DNA from: Lepidurus packardi
Taxonomy: Eukaryota > Arthropoda > Branchiopoda > Notostraca > Triopsidae
Length of the DNA stretch: 64,000 nucleotides
Reading direction: 5' to 3'
Assembly (NCBI GenBank): GCA_023053545.1
Contig: JAKZAN010000006.1
Coordinates: 5,337,001-5,401,000 of the forward strand
The position numbers were made by a program, and so were the translations under genes. Positions 25,085 to 36,637 of the stretch are shown here, piece after piece; position 1 is the first letter of the stretch; every line of letters starts with the position of its first letter. The notes below the pieces were generated by a model. It ran no database searches, was not told the origin of the DNA, and saw only the letters and a program-made list of their open reading frames with translations.

Positions 25085-25104
25085 CCCCCCCCCCCCCCCC
25101 CCCC
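25085..25104. repeat. 20-base poly-C tract
   Basis: Uninterrupted C run. Comparable long mononucleotide runs occur at 2463 (G), 10085 (T), 31239 (C), 35308 (C then A), 36604 (A) and 50290 (C then A). No gene lies between 24.8 and 26.7 kb. Confidence 0.9.
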
Positions 25105-25406
25105 TTATGAAGGTTTAATGAGTTTAGAATACTTTAAGGGGGTTCCGTTCCAGGACCCAAGTTCCCAAAGTTCGCGTCTGGTAGTCTGGTAGCTTCCTAT
25201 CCGTCAGTCTCTTTATTTTGGTCCAATTTTTCTCAAAAGATAGGTTACCCAAAGATACTTCACTCTCCTTATGCTTGGTAGTAAAAGCATTCGAGGTTAA
25301 AGATTACATTGAATTTGAACGGGTTTAACATTTTTACGTACTTTTATTTGCTATTCCAGGCTCATCGAGCTACACTTTGCTAGGATATTAAGCTATTAAT
25401 CTTATT

Positions 25407-25500
25407 CGTATCCTTCTAGCAGTTTGCTAGAAGGATACGATTATATACGATACAATAGACGATACGATATACGATACGATAGACGATACGATAGCTACAC
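25407..25500. repeat. 15-base perfect hairpin followed by GATACGATA short tandem repeat
   Basis: CGTATCCTTCTAGCA (25407-25421) and its exact reverse complement (25425-25439) enclose a 3-base loop. GATACGAT/ACGATAGAC units follow directly to about 25492. Confidence 0.85.
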
Positions 25501-26702
25501 TTTGCTAGGGTATTAAGATTGGTTTTAGGGTAGTTTAGAATGGTTTAGGATAAAATCAGGCTAGGATAGGTTCTTGAATTCACGGATAAATATGAAATTT
25601 TGATTCGATATTCAGAAAGTATTGAATTTAATTTATTGAATTTAACTAGGTTTTAGATTTGATTTGATTTTCCAGGTTCGATCGATCTGCAGTTTGCTAG
25701 AACGATACGATTCAGATTAGTCTGAGGGGAGTTAGGATACGTTTTGGGAAGCTGAAGGATCGAGAATGCAATTTTGTTTGTAGTTAAAACACGTTTAGTT
25801 TAGGTTCTAGGCCTAAAAACATCCATCTTGGAGCGCTGCCCAACGTTTTAAATTTGGGCCCAAATGCTTCCCGTGATTCGTCGGCTTCCAACGACTCTTG
25901 ACACAGGAGGTCACTCTAAAGGCATTGGCAAATACCGCGAAGAAGAAAGTCAAAGGCCGGCTCAAATACCGAAAAGAAACACGGGCCAGTCGAAGACGGT
26001 TTTATTGCTGGAAAAAAAGAACCAAGCAACAAAGCAAAAAAGAAATGAAAATAACAACAAACTTGGATTTCCAAGAAATTAAAGTTTCAGAGTTGTTCCG
26101 AGTAAATTATGGAACCGATTTTTTAAAAAATGCTATCACTTTGGGTATAATCATGTGAATCTGGGTTTAAAGTGTCCCCGGAGTGATAAGGATCACGTTA
26201 CTTGAAAAGAAGGGGGAAGAAGAAGAAAGTCAAAAGGGGCAGCAGGAAAAGGGGAAAGGAGTTGGTTAGTTGAAGGAATGATGAGAATGCGACGCTGAAA
26301 CAAATCTGCAAAGCTGACAAGTCTGAATCATCCTACACGCGCAAGTTGCCAGGCATTTTGCCTGTCTAGAAGAGACTGGAAGGAAGGGGGGAAGTATACC
26401 AGAGCTAGACGGATAGACCCGACCCAATGAAGCCCAGTGAAGAGCGAGTGTGGCCCTGTCTAACGTTCGTTCTTCCTGGGACGTGGGCTCTTGCTCTATA
26501 TATTCCCAGCGCAACGCCGCCGACGTTCGAAAAGGTCGCTAAGGGAGGTTTCCACTGTCCCGCTGTGGAGCGTCCCCATAACTAAAGATAACTACCTGGG
26601 AATTCCAGCGATGATAATTTAGGTGCATTTAAAGCGACCCTTGCTCTCTTAAGATAGTAAAAAATAAATGCAGGGTCTGCTCCCAACACGTTTTTCCTGC
26701 CA

Positions 26703-26780
26703 GTAGATTTAAAGTCCATTTAAACTAAAGAATATGTTCTAAAGAACAAATTCTTTCGTTTAAATGGACTTGCAATCTAC
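26703..26780. ncRNA. Candidate 78-base hairpin (microRNA-precursor-like or foldback remnant)
   Basis: Arms 26703-26733 and 26750-26780 pair over 31 positions with three mismatches; the inner GTTCT/AGAAC also pairs, giving a nearly continuous stem with a tiny loop. Size and imperfect pairing resemble a pre-miRNA, but no mature sequence is recognised, and a small foldback element would look the same. Confidence 0.35.
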
Positions 26781-28290
26781 AGGCACTAAAGGTACTGCAG
26801 TCCAAGCAAATCATCGGAATAATGTGTAATAATCTCATCAAAATGCAGTCATGTAACATTAATTAGCTATTTCTTGGGGAAAAACAAAAAAAGGGGCGGT
26901 TTTGTTTACATATGGAAGCCCCGCCTCCAACGCTATATACCTGCGGTAATCAACCGTCCCCAACGTGTAAAAACATTGGGGTTAAGTCCCTTTGTTTGTG
27001 ATAGTTTATGTAATAGAACATGTAATACGTCTTGTGGATGGTTTCTGGGAATTGTGAGTGTGTATTAGATAGCTTTTTTAGCGTATTAGGTGTGGAGTTC
27101 TTAACTCTAGTTCCATTTCCTTGTGGAGCTGAGCCACGAGTTAGCATGAGTTGGAGCATAGCGCGCGGCGCGTTACGTAGACGTAAACAAACTTGAGCTG
27201 AGCCCCCAAAAGGTAAACAAATAGAACGGATATGTTTGCATTCAACTGAGACCTTTGTTTCGAATACCTTTTAGGTCATTATTTACGACGTTCATTTTTG
27301 TCTACTTAGTTAAAGGTTGTGTTCTTCGCCAGCACCACAAATAGAACTAAAAGCATTGACTTCTATGCTGGCGCTCAGTTACGAACCTTTCATTCTGAGC
27401 CGCTGGAGACTCTTCCTACTTTTCATAGGCTAAACTTGACTGAAAAACCTCCTGAATGCAACTGAAAGAAATTGTGCTTTAGGGCAAAACTAAGGAAGTT
27501 TGCAAACGTCACACGTTTATTTACTTGTTACAGCCAAGCCACGTACTACACTACAAATTAGGTCATACGCAATATCAATCAACGTGTAAAGCAGTGGCTA
27601 GGTTCTAGACTGGTAACTCCTTATCCGGAAAAGGTCCGGATACATGTTTGAACTAGTGCAAAAGCCATAGTCAGTTAAGGGGGGGCCAAATTTTGGAAGC
27701 CCACACGCGCCTATAATGACTTAACCAAAAACTGTTCATCCATCCATCCGTTCGTCCCAACCTTCTTCCCTTTTTGGTGTGGCTCTAGATAAGTAATGTT
27801 CGGAACAAAAAACTTGTCCAACTTGGGGAATGGGATGGCGGGGCATGAGGAATGAATGCCGCAACCATAGGGCTGCGTTTAACATCTTGAAAAACGAATG
27901 CAAAGTCAAATCCTGGTTATGTCCCTTGTATGGCTTTTGAAAATGGAATTAGAAATGAAATTAGAAAAATTTCAAAAAAATTCAAATTGAAAATACGAAT
28001 TTAATTGACAAAAATTGGACTGGCAATTTTGATCAAACTCTTGGTGTGTGGGAAAAGTCTTCCTTTTCGTCGCTCAGGTAGTAAGGTTGGATTTGTTTTC
28101 ACTTGGGACCGAAAGAATGTAAATTTGGGTTTGACTGACAGTTGGGAAGTGGGTGAACGTTGCTTGTGTAGCCTTTTGCTCTCTTAGCGTTCGTCCGAGC
28201 TAAAATAAAAGTAAAAAGAAAAAAAATATCGCTTCATGGGTGGTAGCGCTTAAACAAACAGATGCAAAACTAGCCCCGCCCATCCGACCC
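26781..28290. other. Intergenic DNA without recognised features
   Basis: Short frames only; no domain, RNA gene or strong repeat seen. Confidence 0.4.
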
Positions 28291-28299
28291 TTCTTCCTA

Positions 28300-29177
28300 A
28301 CCCCCCTTTAGAAAAAAACTAAGCTTTTTCCATTGTTTCCTCCCAGAAAAGTTCGATTCAAACATCGGCTGGTGAACATTCGAATGACGGTCGAAATGGT
28401 TAGGGCGTGACAACATGACAACAAAGAAAATTACCGAGTCCTAAGCCTAAAACTGGCCTCACTAACCCACCTCCCTTTGAAAAACTAGCCTTTTTTTCCG
28501 CGAAAAAAGGTTCGAGGCGAGCATCGACTAGGGAAACTTCGCAATGATGAGACAAATGATTAGGGCGTACACTAAAAAAATTGCAGATTTCTAGGTTTAA
28601 AACTGAGCCCATCATTCCATATTCAATCTATCAATCAATCTGTGTCTGGTTCTGACCCTTGGCAAAAATGAGTCCTTTCCCTTTTATTCCCAGGAAAAAA
28701 TTCGATTCAAGTATCCACTGAGAAAAGCTCGCAATGATGAGAGACATAGTTAGGCCACGCAGTAAAAAAAGTTACAGATTTCTAGGTCTAAAACTGAGCC
28801 CATCATTCCGTATTCAATCTATCAATCAATCTGTGTCTGGTTCTGACCCTTGGCAAAAATGAGTCCTTTCCCTTTTATTCCCTGGAAACAAATTCGGTAA
28901 GTATCCGCTGAGAAGCTCGCAATGATGAGAGACATAGTTAGGCACGCAGTAAAAAAAATTACAGTTTTGTAGGTCTAAAACTGAGCCCATCATTCCGTAT
29001 TCAATCTATCAATCAATCTGTATCTGGTTCTGACCCTTGGCAAAAATGAGTCCTTTCCCTTTTATTCCCAGGAAACAAATTCGATTCAAGTATCCACTGA
29101 GAAAAGCTCGCAATGATGAGAGACATAGTTAGGCCATGCCGTAAAAAAATTACAGATTCCTAGGTCTAAAACTAAGC
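28300..29177. repeat. Tandem repeat with about 188-base period
   Basis: The phrase AGGTCTAAAACTGAGCCCAT (or close variants) recurs at roughly 28590, 28781, 28970 and 29160, each followed in the full units by ATTCAATCTATCAATCAATC and a GGTTCTGACCCTTGGCAAAA block. Two more divergent copies lie at 28300-28580. It ends about 0.7 kb before the Vein first exon. Confidence 0.85.
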
Positions 29178-29239
29178 CGATGGAGGGGGAAAAGGTAAAA
29201 TGCGCAAAAAGATGCGCGTGGATTAGTCTGGGCCTAGCC

Positions 29240-29909
29240 CCAGTGGTGGGGCTTTAGCTTGGATTGGGTTCGGTTCGTGTTCCCATTTTTTTGCCGGCTG
29301 TTAGCATGCGCCGATGAGGAAAACGGAGAGAACCCCGGAGCTCGCCCAAAGAGAGAGAAGGAGAGGCTATAGCGTAACGAACTTTCCAGGAGGAGTCCCC
29401 AGAGTATACAAGTCGGGAGTTGAAGTCGACTCGAGCGGCAGTTGGAAAGTGGAAGCAAAGCATGCTTGAGTAGCAAGAGCGCAGGGCGACCCTGTTTCAG
29501 TCGCCGCTCAGCATGTCTTCCAATGGGTAGTCAGTCAGTCGGTCGTGCCACTACTTTTGCGCCCCAAACAACAAGCGACGAGCCCGCTGTGTATTTTTTT
29601 TATTTTTTTTTTTCAAACTCTTGTGTACTGCTTCCACCACGTGCTTTGAAATCACCGCCACCGCGCCACTTCTGGACTTCCTCCCTCCATTTTTTTTAAG
29701 TTTTTTACTAGTCGGCCTGTTTTTTTGTGGTGGACGGAGGTTCCTCCCCCGTGACACTATCCCAGACCTTTAAGCGGCCAAAGCGCAAAGGATTTTTCAG
29801 TTTCTTTTTCGAAATTCAAGGGGAAGGAAACCGAGTTTTCCCGTCCATGTGAGCTTTCCATGTGAGATCGTGGTTTAAGGGGTAAACAGTGTGTATTCAT
29901 CCATGCAGC
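29240..29909 (+). promoter_or_regulatory. Probable promoter and 5' leader of the Vein-like gene
   Basis: GC content rises compared with the flanking DNA and continues into the first coding exon. A weak TATA-like GTATAC lies near 29402, followed by CGAGCGGCAGTTGG. The start of transcription is inferred to lie near 29.4 kb; no signal is decisive. Confidence 0.35.
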
Positions 29910-32069
29910 ATGAGGGAACGCTGGACATACCCTCCGTCTCCTCTGCCTCGTCACCGAGGTTGGGAATCGTGGATCCTGTGGAGCACCGTGGTGCTGCAGC
30001 TGTGCGGTATGATGCCGTGGCTGGGATACCCTGGTGCGGCTGCCGCTGCGGCCAGCACCGGGTTGCCTGGCCCCTGTGCCGCGTCGTCGAAAAGTCCGTT
30101 CAAGTTGCATGAACTGGACGCGGGTTCGCGAGCGTACCTCGCACCCGTGGTGTTCGAGGGCAAAGCTCGCTCGAAGAGCAAAGTGCACCGGGGAATTTAT
30201 CGTGTGACTTTCGACGTCGTAACGCCTATGAAAGGGCAGTTGACCGTGGGCAGTACCGTCCGGTTAGAGTTCTTGGCAGTCTCGAGCCCCAGCAACAAAA
30301 GTGACACTCCGCAGCCGGTGGTAGTGGCTCTGCCCACCACGTACAATGACCACAATCACCCCAGTATTAGTACCGCTCCCTCGTCTGGTTCGCGAACCAA
30401 GGGCGACAGGAAGAGGAACCACAACCCTAACCTAAGCACCACCACGACCCCGAGTCCGATCTCCCAACTTCGCCGGACTAAAAAACGGCTCGAGCTGAGG
30501 ACCCTACGGTCGGTCCCGGAGCTCGGCCGGGCGAACGAGCCACGCGCCCCGGCTACGTTCCGTCCGATGCCCGAGTCGGGCCGGACGAGAACGCGGCACG
30601 AGCTGAGTAGGCCACGCCGAAGACGAGGCCACGCTCAACCGTGTTTGATGGGCGCGGACGTGCGCCCCGGACGCAAGTACCTGGTGTTTGCTACCGAGTG
30701 GGGTCCGCGGAACCTCACCGCTACCAGTCCGCCCTTAGTGGCTACCAAGAAAAACCGCGCTGACATTAAAGCCTCGACTTGCAAGACATGCCGTGAGTCC
30801 TTTAATCTTTCTTATAATCCGCCCACTTTCTGAAACCCTTCATCCAGTGAAACGCGAGGTTAAAGTTTACACAGCTATGTACCTCAAACAAGTTTTTTTG
30901 GGGGTTCAAGATCACAGGTTGCAAGGTTAAAAGTACGATCCCAGATCCTTCCTAACCCCTTTAGAAAACGAATACAAGATTTATGGTCACGCACTGCGTG
31001 ACTCAAACCCTGACCAAGACACTCCTGCTCCCGTCCGCCCCCAAAGCAATAGACGGAACCCAGCGCTATAAAAAGCGCCGCCAAGGGGCTAAACAATGTC
31101 CGCAAAGTCACACCCACTTTACTCGGAAGATCAACTCTCTCGGCTTGTCGCTTAAGCTTAGTGTTGTCTTTAGCCTCACAATAATTGCTTGCAACACAAT
31201 TGACTCAACTCAGGTGGCGTGTGGCCGCCGTTCCAAAGCCCCCCCCCCCCCCGGACCCAGACTAAAAGTAGCACCCCCTGGTTTACAAACAAAAAGGGAC
31301 TGACGTAAAACTTACGAACGTGAATGCGCCATTTCCTTTTTGATGTCTTCGCACCGAAAGAACGACATGCGTCCGCGCGGGTGTTTGGTGTAACAAGCTT
31401 CCCTGGAAAGATTCCATGAAAAGAGGGTAAGAGGAGCATCGTTCGAACGTAACGTCTGCTGCAGAGAAGCTATAAGCTAAAGTTAGCTCTTTTGGAGGAG
31501 AAAGACCGAGAGAAAGAGAGAGAGAGGAGGGAGAAGGTTGGGAGGTAAGGCGTCTCCCTGTCTCACGTGGTTTCTTAATTACTGTGTTTGTCATCACCCA
31601 CACATGGATGTACATATCAGCTCTGGCTCCCTCTCGCTTTCGCCTCGCGCGCGGCCCGAGCGTAAGGTTCCGCCAAAGATGCACAAGTCCTAAAGGGTTC
31701 GAAAGCCTTCTTCTTGCCCTCCAACCTCTTTCGGGTATGGAGTTGGAAAGGAAAAGGTGAGCTATAGTCATTGAGGAAAGACGGTTTCGAAACTACCACC
31801 TTCTTGAAAAACTAAAACTCGAAGCGGAAATTGGGTAAAACGAGAAGTGATGCCAAACTTCATTCAAAATGTTTCGTATCTCCGCAGACTGTTTACTCTG
31901 GGAGCTAAAGGAAGCAGAAGAGCAACAAGGCCTGTGTGCCAAAAATCCAAAAGTCAAACGGGGTGGGGGCATACAGGCTCAAAGTTGGAAGATATCTCCC
32001 GACGAGGACGAGGAGGTGAAGTGAGAGATGAAAAGAAAAGCGTCAGGATGAAGTGAGAGTAACAGAGAC

Positions 32070-32108
<39 letters not shown>

Positions 32109-35100
32109 CGAGAGCGAGGAAGAGGAGTTGAAAACGGCTTTAAAAGTTCTGGAAATAGATTTGGGTGGCTTCTGCCCCAAAACCACAGTCAGTGGCTGTC
32201 AACATGTTCCATCATAACGACTCGGCAGTACATCGAGAGCCAGAGCGAAACCAGAGAGGCTGAAGAAGAAGGAGAACCGGAACCTTTAGCAATATGACTT
32301 CCCTTTGACAGATTTCCGAACGATTTGCGCCTCGGCAGAGATGGGCTCGCCGCGCCACCTAACAGCAAGCGATGGGCAGAAGCTACGGTCGCATCAGCCG
32401 GTACTTGCCTACACTTCTCCCTTTCACGGAGAGAGAGTGAGAAATCTGAAGAAGGGCCCTTCTTAAGATACCCTCAGCGGGAAGGCGAGTTATATTTTTA
32501 GGTTCGAGTGCCTCATAGTCGGTCAAATCGAGCGGAGCTTTAGCTTCTTCTACTTCTATTCGACGTGGACTTGGTCTGCTTTGAAGGACCCTGCGCCAAA
32601 ATGGATGTACCTCTCAGTAGTGTCTAAGCGTGTCTAAGTGTATCGGGCGGAAGTATCTTCAAGTCTGTCTGTACTGTCCTGGTACGGTCCTGTCCTGTCC
32701 TGTCTTGTCCTTAAGATCCTCGATCTACTTTCCTGGTATCGGAGCATGTATCTTGTCTGTTTCCTGTTCTGTTTTGTGCTGGTCGGTTTCACTTATAAGA
32801 GGCCAATCTAGCTTAATAAGGCGTGGGGAATTGGTCCCTCCCTTCCAAAAGGCTTTTGTCCGTTGGGCTTGGAGGCCCGAAAGAGCGTCTGCGGCTTAAA
32901 TCTCTTTTAATACCCATCAAGTGCCACCATGAGATCGTAATCTGTTTGTCTGCAAACCTGTCGCAAATCCGTCTTCTCCCCAGAGAGGAGCAGAAGCCCA
33001 GGAGGACCGTAAAGACTTCTTCTTTGTCTAATTGTGTGATTTACGACCTAGGGACAGTCCCTATAGCTCTCGGCAGAAGTACTGGCGGTGGCGTAGTCGG
33101 CGATACAAAGCCCCCGAACACGGAAACGATTGGGTGTTTCGACTTGCCAATACATACATACGTGCGGGGGTTAACCACCTTTGGGGTACCTTTTGGGCTT
33201 TGTAGCCACTTGGTAGCTTATGCCGTTTTTTTCCCATGGCCAAGTCTGGCGAGGAATTATTCATCACATGCAAAACGGTGCGACCACGTCATCTCGCTCG
33301 CCTATGAGCCTTTTCTTTCTTTTTTAAAACAGGAAAAGACTGGGGGTGGGTGAATAAGGATGGGTGTGAGTCTGAGTGGAGCGTGTGTTTGGGAAACGTA
33401 GATATGTTTTATAGATGATGTAGATGTGGCGTCGTGGTGTGTAGTGAGTGTGCGGTACCTGTGCCGGTCGGTCCAGGGTCGAGCAATATTCAGACTTTGT
33501 AAAGTTCTGGAAGGTGGAGGAAAGTTGAGTAGATGCGAACTCATGCCAAGTTGCACATGACACGCCATGACGTGTAATAGACAGCAAAAAGGGGTCTCTC
33601 TCTCTCTTTTTCGTTCTCTTTCTCCTCGTTCTTCGCTGGCTCACTTATTCGGGTTCGGGCGTTGTTGCTGCAGTTATACGCCGAAGCAGGAAACATATGT
33701 AGAGCTACAGATAACAGTTTTGGGCCTCTTAAAAACGAGCCATGGCTGTTTGAAGGGGGGATGTTCTCTAGCCAAGCTAAAAGCTTCAAGGCAACAAGGC
33801 TGGTAAACTTGGCAAAAACTTGGCAAGCTTGGCTAAATCATCCTCCCTTAACAGCCCCCAAACACATCCATAACATGGAATAAACATGAACCACACACAT
33901 CCCGAAGAGGGACCGAAAATGAAACAAAATCTTGTACTGCACCCTCTTGGGCTACTGGGGTTCTTGTGCCTTTTGGGGAAGAGGGACAGAATGTAGAGCA
34001 ATAGAACCATTTGGAAGTTTGAAGAGTTGTAAACAGACGTAGAAACGTTTCCATCCTCACCTCTCTGGTTCAGCAGCAAGATAACATGACATGACATAAG
34101 ACATGACAGCACATCTGTCAAAGTTGAAATCAAACGGAATCAGACGGATGGACCGCGTTAACGTAAGCTTCCAACCCGAATCCTTTTACCCATCCCAACT
34201 GCCAAATGTGTTATTTAGGTTTAAGGTTGCTAGCTTCCAAAGTTGTGCATCCCATCTGTAACTAGAAAAGCTGTAATCGGACGATGATGGTTGAATTTCA
34301 TGGTTAATACCGTCAACTAGTTTTAAAACGATCGCGATCGAGAACCGACAACTGAAGAAGACATCAACAATGAATGCGATCGTTGAGTTCATTGTTGAAC
34401 CTGCAACCCAATTGGGCAAAGGCGAACTTTGAACCAACAGTGAGGAAGTGCTCAGCAATGAACAGGATTGAGTTCATTATTGAAACCTTCAACGCAGTTG
34501 TGCTAAAGTGATCGCGATCTAGAACCAATTACTGATGTAGGGCTCAACAGTGAACAGAAGGGTTGAGTTCATTGTTGAACCTTCGACTAAAGCGATCGTG
34601 ATCTAGAACCAACACTGAAGAAGGGCTGAACAATACATGTGATGGTTCATCCCTTCATTTCATTCATTTCGTTGTTGAAAAGCTTCCAACACATTTGGGC
34701 TAAAGCGTTCGGGATCTTGAACCAACAACGGAAGGTCTCAGCAAGGAGTGTGATGGTTGAGTTACATGATGTTAAATTTCATTATTGATTTCATTATTGA
34801 ACCTTCAATGCAGTTGGGCTAAAGCGATGTAGCACCAACATCTGAAGCAGGGCTCAACAATGAACATGACGGTTGATTTGCCTTGTTGAAACCTTTTCGT
34901 TCCCATTGCTTAGACCAGTCACAAGATTCAACAATGAAATCCCAACCGTCGTCACTCTCTCTCTCGAATCCTAAAAGTTGGAGCACGGTAGGATCTTACC
35001 TTGAGTAAACAAACCTGGGATATCTTCCTTATCTTGAAGGGAAATGCCTCTGAAACAGGTATTACATCAATCATTAGCTACTTTAAAAGGCAATCCTTCG

Positions 35101-36599
35101 GAATCGGAAAGTACATGTGTCTTTAAGGTGCGGTGCGGAAGGGGATCACAAAGCGCGGTTAATGATTGGTGTCGATCGCTCCTGCTACACGTTGGATACG
35201 TCGTGAGAAAAACCCTTTCCGGATCGGCCGAGTTGAGTTTTCGATGGTTCGCTGCACATTGTGCTCAAAAAGCGGCAATGTTTACACCAGAGTCTTACAC
35301 CAAACCACCCCCCCCCCCCCCCCAAAAAAAAAAAAACAAAGAAAAAAAAAACATCAAAGGTTGTCTAGGAAGCTCTTGGAGTAGAAGAAGAGAGTCACCG
35401 GCCTTTTGAACAGACTCTATAGCGTTTCCACTCATTATCACGCCTCAATGTTATCAAAAAGCCCGACTTCCGGTGACCTGAGGCCGCCTCTTTTTCTTCT
35501 GTCTCGGATCCCTTTCCTTTTCATACTTTGACTGGCCGGGGTTACTCTCTCTCTCTCTCTTCCTTCCGTCCTTCTTTTCTGTCCAAATTTTGGTTTTCTG
35601 TTCCAATGCCCTCTTGTGGATCCTCTCGTTCCTTTTCAAGTGGCGCTTCATGGCCGCAACGTTGCATCCAAGTCCTGCAAATCCGTCTGATCCTCCCCGG
35701 TCATAAAAACTGTGCCACAACAAAAAGAGCCTTCAAACCAAAAGGCTCAAACCAAATGAAAAAGCGCCATTGACGAGCCGAGTAAAGTAGTCATCGCGAA
35801 GCCTGATCAAACACACTGATACCGATTCCCCAAACCATTAAGCAGTAAAATGTTCGAAAGGGATACCCAAAAAGTCGTCGCCTCCAGACATTACGTGGTT
35901 GCGGACACCGTGCTTTTTGATATCGATCGGGAGACAAACCGGAAATGGCCTTATGACATGTCATTCGGCTTGTTCGTGGTGATGGAGCGTGGAGGAAGGA
36001 CGGATTCAAAAGCCCCAACCGTTGGCGGAGCCATCTAAACGTCATTGTTTCAAAAAGGGGACCGATTTGGGTTCTTGCAAGGAGGGAACCCCATTAATTT
36101 CCTGCCTTTATGACTCTGGACATGGATCGCATGATTTAGCATAATTCAGAGAGTAAATGGTGCGGCTGACGTGTGGGGCAAGGGATGATCCCCTGCTTAT
36201 GGGTGCACACTAACATGTGTAATCTTTTCCACGTGAAGAGCAGAGCAGGATTGGCATCGCTGGACCACATTAATGTCCGCGGACAGGGAAGGAAAAGACG
36301 CTGAGACAAAAAAGAGGGCCCTTTCTTATGAAGAAAACTTATTTCTTATTTCGTACACACAAACAGCGACAGAAACAAACAAGGGCGCTTTTGATGCCAC
36401 CATGAGTCACTCTCCGCAACGGTAGAGTCGCGAGTCGTGCAATGTCCTGTAGCGAATGTCCCCATCAACGTAGCGTGCCGGAATTGCGGCCAGAGCGACA
36501 TATATATATATACACAGTCACAAAACCCCAAACGAGCGACTGACGACGCTCTGTCTGCTGGTTCCGCCAGCAGAACTTTCGGGTACACGTGGACACTAG

Positions 36600-36637
<38 letters not shown>

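Noticed and set aside
29757..30188. 143-codon frame on the minus strand
   Set aside because: Antisense shadow of the GC-rich first exon of the Vein-like gene.
32823..33353. Open frame of 176 codons on the plus strand
   Set aside because: Lies in the Vein-like intron, shows no domain, signal peptide or plausible splice partners, and resembles chance frames around it.
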